Assembly (NCBI RefSeq): GCF_007833165.1 | Contig: NZ_VOBQ01000016.1 | Span: 1-64,000, forward strand | From: Caenimonas sedimenti | GTDB lineage: Bacteria > Pseudomonadota > Gammaproteobacteria > Burkholderiales > Burkholderiaceae_C | Reading direction: 5' to 3' | DNA: 64,000 nt | Shown: positions 59,665-64,000 of the stretch, in pieces | Layout of the letters: every line of letters begins with the position of its first letter | Numbering within the stretch: position 1 is the first letter of the stretch | Position numbers and translations under genes: made by a program | The notes under the pieces: generated by a model | The model's input: the letters and a program-made list of their open reading frames with translations, nothing else | What the model was told of the DNA's origin: nothing | Databases searched by the model: none

Positions 59665-62289
59665 ATGACCGCTCCGCAATTCACCGTCGCCGACATCCGC
59701 CAGACCTTCCTCGATTTCTTCAAGGACAAGGCGCACACCGTCGTCGCCTCCAGCCCGCTGGTGCCGGGCAACGACCCGACGCTGATGTTCACCAACTCCG
59801 GCATGGTGCAGTTCAAGGACGTGTTCCTCGGCTCGGACAAGCGGCCCTACGTCCGTGCGGCCTCGGTGCAGGCCTGCCTGCGCGCCGGCGGCAAGCACAA
59901 CGACCTGGAGAACGTGGGCTACACGGCACGGCACCACACGTTCTTCGAGATGCTGGGCAACTGGAGCTTCGGCGACTACTTCAAGCGCGACTCGCTCAAG
60001 TGGGGCTGGGAGCTGCTGACCGACGTCTACAAGCTGCCGAAAGAGAAGCTCTGGGCCACCGTCTACATCGACGACGACGAGGCCTACGACATCTGGACCA
60101 AGGAAATCGGACTGCCCGCCGACCGCGTGGTCCGCATCGGCGACAACAAGGGCGCCAAGTACGCCAGCGACAACTTCTGGATGATGGCCGACACCGGCCC
60201 CTGCGGCCCCTGCTCGGAGATCTTCTACGACCACGGTCCGCACATCCCCGGCGGCCCGCCCGGCTCGCCCGAAGCCGACGGCGACCGCTACATCGAGATC
60301 TGGAACCACGTGTTCATGCAGTTCGACATGCAGCCCGACGGGAGCGTGAAGAAGCTGCCCGCGCCCTGCGTCGACACCGGCATGGGCCTGGAGCGGCTCG
60401 CCGCCATCCTGCAGCACGTGCACAGCAACTACGAGATCGACATCTTCACGGCGCTGATCGCCGCGGCGGGCCGCGAGACCGGCATCGCCGACCTCTCGAC
60501 GCCCTCGCTGAAGGTGATCGCCGACCACATCCGCGCCACCTCGTTCCTGGTGGCCGATGGCGTGATCCCGTCCAATGAAGGCCGTGGCTACGTGCAGCGC
60601 CGCATCATCCGCCGCGCCATCCGGCACGGCTACAAGCTGGGCAAGAAAACCGCGTTCTTCCACAAGATCGTGCCGGACCTCGTCAAGCTGATGGGTGAGG
60701 CGTATCCGAACCTCAAGGCTTCGCAGCAGAAGGTGATGGACGTGCTGAAAGCCGAGGAGGAGCGCTTCTACGAAACGCTCGAGAACGGCATGGAGATCCT
60801 GGACGCCGCCTTGGCCGGTGACGCCAAGGTGCTGTCCGGCGACGTGGCGTTCAAGCTGCACGACACCTACGGGTTCCCGCTCGACCTGTCGGCCGACGTC
60901 TGCCGCGAGCGCGGCGTGACGGTGGACGAGGAGCGCTTCAACGTCCTGATGAAGGAACAGAAGGACGCGGGCCGCGCCGCAGGCAAGTTCAAGATGGACC
61001 GCGCCCTGGAGTACACCGGCGGTGGCAACGTCTTCACCGGTTACGAAAAGCTGGAAGAGCTGGCCCGCGTCGTCGCCATCTACAAGGACGGCACGCCGGT
61101 GCAGCAGCTCGAAGAGGGCCAGCCGGGCGTCGTGGTGCTGGACACCACGCCGTTCTACGCCGAGAGCGGCGGCCAGGTCGGCGACAGCGGCCTGCTGGTG
61201 GCCGAAGGGTTGCAGTTCGGCGTGGAAGACACGCAGAAGATCAAGGCCGACGTGTTCGGCCACCACGGCACGCAGACGCAGGGCACGCTGAAGGTGGGCG
61301 ACACGGTCAAGGCCGCGGTCGACCTGCAGCGGCGCCAGGCCACGATGCGCAACCACAGCGTCACCCACCTGATGCACAAGGCCCTGCGCGAAGTGCTGGG
61401 CGAGCACGTGCAGCAGAAGGGGTCGCTGGTCGATGCCGACAAGACGCGCTTCGACTTCACCCACAACGCGCCGGTCACGCACGAACAGATCCGCGAGATC
61501 GAGTCGCGCGTGAACGCCGAGATCCTCGCGAACCAGCAGACCCAGGCGCGGGTGATGGAGATCGAGGCCGCCAAGGCCACCGGCGCCGTCATGCTGTTCG
61601 GCGAGAAGTACGGCGACAGCGTGCGCGTGCTCGACATCGGCTCCAGCCGCGAACTGTGCGGTGGTACGCACGTCCAGCGCACCGGCGACATCGGCCTGTT
61701 CAAGGTCACGAGCGAAGGCGGCGTGGCCGCTGGTGTCCGGCGCATCGAAGCGGTGACGGGCGCCAACGCGCTGTCCTACCTGCAGCAGCTGGAGTCCACG
61801 GTCGGCAGCGTGGCAGGCTCGCTCAAGGCGGCGCCGACCGAAGTGCAGTCGCGCATCGCGCAGGTGCTCGACCAGGTGCGCGCGCTGGAAAAGGAAGTCG
61901 CGCAGCTCAAGGGCAAGCTGGCGTCGTCGCAAGGCGATGAGCTGGTGGCCCAAGCCATCGACGTCAAGGGCGTCAAGGTGCTCGCCGCCCGCCTGGAAGG
62001 CGCCGACGCCAAGACCCTGCGCGACACCATGGACAAGCTGAAGGACAAGTTGAAGACCGCGGCCATCGTGCTGGCGGCGGTGGACGGCGCCAAGGTGCAG
62101 CTGGCCGCCGGCGTCACGGCGGACAGCATGGGCAAGGTGAAAGCCGGCGACCTGGTGAATTTCGTCGCGCAGCAGGTCGGCGGCAAGGGCGGCGGCAAGG
62201 CCGACCTGGCCATGGCCGGCGGCACGGACGCCAGCAAGCTCGCGGGCGCATTGCAATCGGTGCAGGCATGGGTCGCGGAACGCGTTTGA
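59665..62289 (+). CDS. alaS: Alanyl-tRNA synthetase
   Basis: This 874-residue enzyme charges tRNA-Ala. The N-terminal class II catalytic domain begins near [14 protein letters not shown] and [22 protein letters not shown]. The editing domain shows HSVTHLMH and CGGTH metal-binding residues, and the C-terminal coiled-coil/DHHA1 part contains [12 protein letters not shown]. Length and order are standard. Its last 22 bases overlap the most upstream possible start of the thioredoxin-like gene, which also contains a REP-like unit. Confidence 0.99.
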   Translation: MTAPQFTVADIRQTFLDFFKDKAHTVVASSPLVPGNDPTLMFTNSGMVQFKDVFLGSDKRPYVRAASVQACLRAGGKHNDLENVGYTARHHTFFEMLGNWSFGDYFKRDSLKWGWELLTDVYKLPKEKLWATVYIDDDEAYDIWTKEIGLPADRVVRIGDNKGAKYASDNFWMMADTGPCGPCSEIFYDHGPHIPGGPPGSPEADGDRYIEIWNHVFMQFDMQPDGSVKKLPAPCVDTGMGLERLAAILQHVHSNYEIDIFTALIAAAGRETGIADLSTPSLKVIADHIRATSFLVADGVIPSNEGRGYVQRRIIRRAIRHGYKLGKKTAFFHKIVPDLVKLMGEAYPNLKASQQKVMDVLKAEEERFYETLENGMEILDAALAGDAKVLSGDVAFKLHDTYGFPLDLSADVCRERGVTVDEERFNVLMKEQKDAGRAAGKFKMDRALEYTGGGNVFTGYEKLEELARVVAIYKDGTPVQQLEEGQPGVVVLDTTPFYAESGGQVGDSGLLVAEGLQFGVEDTQKIKADVFGHHGTQTQGTLKVGDTVKAAVDLQRRQATMRNHSVTHLMHKALREVLGEHVQQKGSLVDADKTRFDFTHNAPVTHEQIREIESRVNAEILANQQTQARVMEIEAAKATGAVMLFGEKYGDSVRVLDIGSSRELCGGTHVQRTGDIGLFKVTSEGGVAAGVRRIEAVTGANALSYLQQLESTVGSVAGSLKAAPTEVQSRIAQVLDQVRALEKEVAQLKGKLASSQGDELVAQAIDVKGVKVLAARLEGADAKTLRDTMDKLKDKLKTAAIVLAAVDGAKVQLAAGVTADSMGKVKAGDLVNFVAQQVGGKGGGKADLAMAGGTDASKLAGALQSVQAWVAERV

Positions 62290-62840
62290 CGGGGCATCTT
62301 CCTCCCTCCCCCTCCGGGGGAGGGCGGGGGTGGGGGCTCGCGCGCCGCGACTTCCTCGCTTTGGCAGGGATTTCCTTGGCTTCGTCCGCCAGCGTCGCCT
62401 CGCAGGTCGAACAGCTCAAACCCACCCAGTCCGCCGCCTTCCCCGCCTTCTCCGCCCTCGACCTCGAAGGCCGCAGCACGAAGGTGCCAGCGCCCGGCCG
62501 TGCCGCCATCGTCAATTTCTGGGCGACCTGGTGCCCGCCCTGCCGCGCCGAAATGCCCCTCCTGCAGCAGCTCACCGAACTCTACGGCGACAAGTTCCAG
62601 CTGCAGCTCGTGAACTTCAAGGAACGGCCGGCCACCATCCAGCGCTACATGCGCGATTCGGCCTGGAGCATGCCGGTGCTGCTCGATCCACTCGGCGAGG
62701 GCGCCGCCGCCTGGGGTGTGAAGCGTTATCCGACGACCGTCGGATTCGATGCGCAGGGCAAGCCGCGCTGGCGCGTCGTCGGGGAACTGGACTGGAGCAC
62801 CGCCGAAGCGGGCAAAGCCGTCGAAAGTCTCTGGCGATAG
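62268..62840 (+). CDS. TlpA-like thioredoxin-fold protein
   Basis: This protein of up to 190 residues has a Tat/export-type start ([20 protein letters not shown]) and a thioredoxin domain with active site WCPPC (C89 and C92). TlpA-type proteins reduce disulfides in the periplasm, often for cytochrome assembly. The ATG at 62268 lies inside alaS, and the following codons read through a REP-like repeat ([14 protein letters not shown]). A TTG nearer RRDFLALAG could be the real start, so the N-terminus is unresolved. Confidence 0.85.
   Translation: MGRGTRLTGHLPPSPSGGGRGWGLARRDFLALAGISLASSASVASQVEQLKPTQSAAFPAFSALDLEGRSTKVPAPGRAAIVNFWATWCPPCRAEMPLLQQLTELYGDKFQLQLVNFKERPATIQRYMRDSAWSMPVLLDPLGEGAAAWGVKRYPTTVGFDAQGKPRWRVVGELDWSTAEAGKAVESLWR
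62301..62336. repeat. REP-like palindromic unit at the alaS/thioredoxin junction
   Basis: CCCTCCCCCTCCGGGGGAGG followed by GCGGGGGTGGGGGC is the same unit type as at 40928 and 53014. It begins 12 bases after the alaS stop and is read through in frame by the thioredoxin-like gene if translation starts at 62268. Confidence 0.83.
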
Positions 62841-62860
62841 GCGTTGGATAATCGCGGGCT

Positions 62861-63952
62861 ATGTCCACCCGCCGCCAATTCGTCCAGACCGCCGCCGCCA
62901 CGGCCGCCGTCTTCTCGCTCCCCGCTTTCGCCCAGGAACGCCGCTTCGCCCCCCAGCCCGGCGACTGGCGCACCTTCGAGGTCACGACCCGCGTCGACCT
63001 CCACATGCAACAAGGCGCCACCCAGCTCTGGCTGCCGATCCCCTCCATCGACTCGGAGTGGCAACGCTCGCTGGAAAGCAGTTTCACCAGCAACGGCAGC
63101 GCCAGCCGCGGCGCCGACCGCGCCACCGGCGCGCGCATGCTGCAAGTGGCGTTCGACGCCACCAACCCCAAGCCGTTCGTCGAACTCACCACGCGTGTGC
63201 AGACGCGCAACCGCGCCGCCGACTGGACGGCGCGCAACACTTCGCCGGAAGACGCCGCCACGCTCGCCTTCTGGCTGCAGCCCACGGCGCTGATCCCCAC
63301 CGGTGGCATCGTGCGCGAGACCGCGCGCCAGGCCGTGGGCGATGCCCGCACGGACGCCGACAAGGTGCGCCGCATCTACGACTGGATCGTCGGCAACGCC
63401 TGGCGCGAACCCAAGGTGCGCGGCTGCGGCGAGGGCGACATCAAGACCATGCTCGAGACGGGCGACCTGGGCGGCAAGTGCGCCGACATCAACGCGCTCT
63501 TCGTCGGCCTCTGCCGCTCCGCCGGCGTGCCGGCGCGCGACATCTACGGCCTGCGGCTGGCGCCCTCGGCTTTCGGGTACCGCGAGCTGGGTGGCAACTC
63601 CGCGAGCCTCAAGGGCGCGCAGCATTGCCGCGCCGAGGTCTACCTGCGCGCGCACGGCTGGGTCGCGATGGACCCCGCGGACGTCGCCAAGGTCATGCGC
63701 CAGGAAACGCCGGAGTGGATCAAGTCGGTGACGCACCCGCTGGTGGCCCCGGTGTACCGCGGGCTCTACGGCGGCTGGGAAGGCAACTGGGTCGGCTTCA
63801 ACACCGCGCACGACGTGGTGTTGCCGGGTTCGCGCCTGGGCAAGCTGGGCTTCCTGATGTACCCGGTGGCCGAGGACAAGCAGGGCCGCTTCGACTCGTA
63901 CGCGCCGGACGACTTCAAGTACCAGATCACCGCGCGCGAAATCCGCGCCTGA
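62861..63952 (+). CDS. Exported transglutaminase-like protein
   Basis: This 363-residue protein has a twin-arginine-like signal ending near PAFAQ (residues about 1-25) and a transglutaminase-like core with C207 (GGKCADIN), H255 (QHCRAEVYL) and D271 (AMDPAD). It is probably a periplasmic peptidase or amidase acting on peptides or the cell wall. It follows the thioredoxin-like gene by 20 bases. It is unrelated in detail to the cytoplasmic transglutaminase-like protein at 17658. Confidence 0.88.
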   Translation: MSTRRQFVQTAAATAAVFSLPAFAQERRFAPQPGDWRTFEVTTRVDLHMQQGATQLWLPIPSIDSEWQRSLESSFTSNGSASRGADRATGARMLQVAFDATNPKPFVELTTRVQTRNRAADWTARNTSPEDAATLAFWLQPTALIPTGGIVRETARQAVGDARTDADKVRRIYDWIVGNAWREPKVRGCGEGDIKTMLETGDLGGKCADINALFVGLCRSAGVPARDIYGLRLAPSAFGYRELGGNSASLKGAQHCRAEVYLRAHGWVAMDPADVAKVMRQETPEWIKSVTHPLVAPVYRGLYGGWEGNWVGFNTAHDVVLPGSRLGKLGFLMYPVAEDKQGRFDSYAPDDFKYQITAREIRA

Positions 63953-63962
63953 CGCGCCGCGG

Positions 63963-64000
63963 CTAGCGCACCACTTTCCCATCCGGCGTGATCGTCACCA
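63963..64000 (-). CDS. C-terminal end of a leftward gene (partial)
   Basis: On the minus strand the last 38 bases read an open frame ending VTITPDGKVVR then TAG at 63963-63965. The codon usage is like coding DNA, so this is probably the tail of a gene that begins beyond the window. The product cannot be named. Confidence 0.5.
   Translation of the reverse strand, partial: VTITPDGKVVR

Noticed and set aside
59614..62256. An 880-residue minus-strand open frame opposite alaS
   Set aside because: Its composition (Val/His/Leu/Arg-rich without domains) is that of an antisense frame; alaS on the plus strand is certain.

Overview
The window is GC-rich, densely coding DNA, most likely from a betaproteobacterium of the order Burkholderiales, family Comamonadaceae (Ramlibacter/Variovorax-like). 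This placement is inferred from gene content (Bug/TctC-type periplasmic binding protein, TAXI proteins, imuA-imuB-dnaE2 cassette, tandem glycine riboswitch before gcvTHP) and codon use; no marker gene was compared. No prophage, insertion sequence or CRISPR array was seen. The only RNA genes or elements found are a tRNA-Gly(CCC) and a tandem glycine riboswitch.

Layout. 1-2260: a response regulator, two small heat-shock proteins behind a sigma32-type promoter, and a TSUP exporter. 2297-6978: gcvT-gcvH-gcvP read leftwards under a tandem glycine riboswitch. 6993-9601: two coupled TAXI binding proteins with no TRAP permease. 9882-14298: ETF-ubiquinone oxidoreductase followed by a GT2-GtrA glycosyltransferase and a polytopic membrane protein. 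14427-23053: general metabolism (SDR, DMT exporter, thioesterase, Bug protein, transglutaminase-like protein, two AhpD/CMD proteins), then a PAS-LuxR regulator divergent from a 3-oxoacid CoA-transferase operon that ends in a CaiB-type gene. 23185-27664: two related small secreted proteins, a DMT exporter, a 3-methyladenine glycosylase and an ABC exporter. 27723-33068: a LexA box and the imuA-imuB-dnaE2 mutagenesis cassette. 33236-36582: a collagen-like lipoprotein with its terminator, an MFS transporter and a methyltransferase.

36536-46995 is the most coherent accessory block. An N-acyl-D-amino-acid deacylase, a complete five-gene dipeptide-type ABC importer, an M81 (MlrC-like) metallopeptidase and a FAD amine/amino-acid oxidase form one leftward series. 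An XRE-cupin regulator diverges from it, and two identical-core palindromes lie in the intergenic region. I infer a regulated system for uptake and stepwise breakdown of an unusual, probably D-residue-containing or cyclic, peptide.

47000-64000: an orphan HipA kinase; a caa3-like oxidase with fused subunits I and III plus two cytochromes c; a PhoD phosphatase; tRNA-Gly; a large secreted FG-GAP protein; a PHB-depolymerase-type esterase; alaS; a TlpA-like thioredoxin; an exported transglutaminase-like protein; and the tail of a leftward gene cut by the window edge.

Two repeat families cross gene boundaries. A 22-bp palindromic repeat sits both inside the second glycine aptamer and, in frame, inside dnaE2. 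GC-rich REP-like palindromes occur three times and are read into the N-termini of two proteins. No intergenic stretch exceeds 300 bases.
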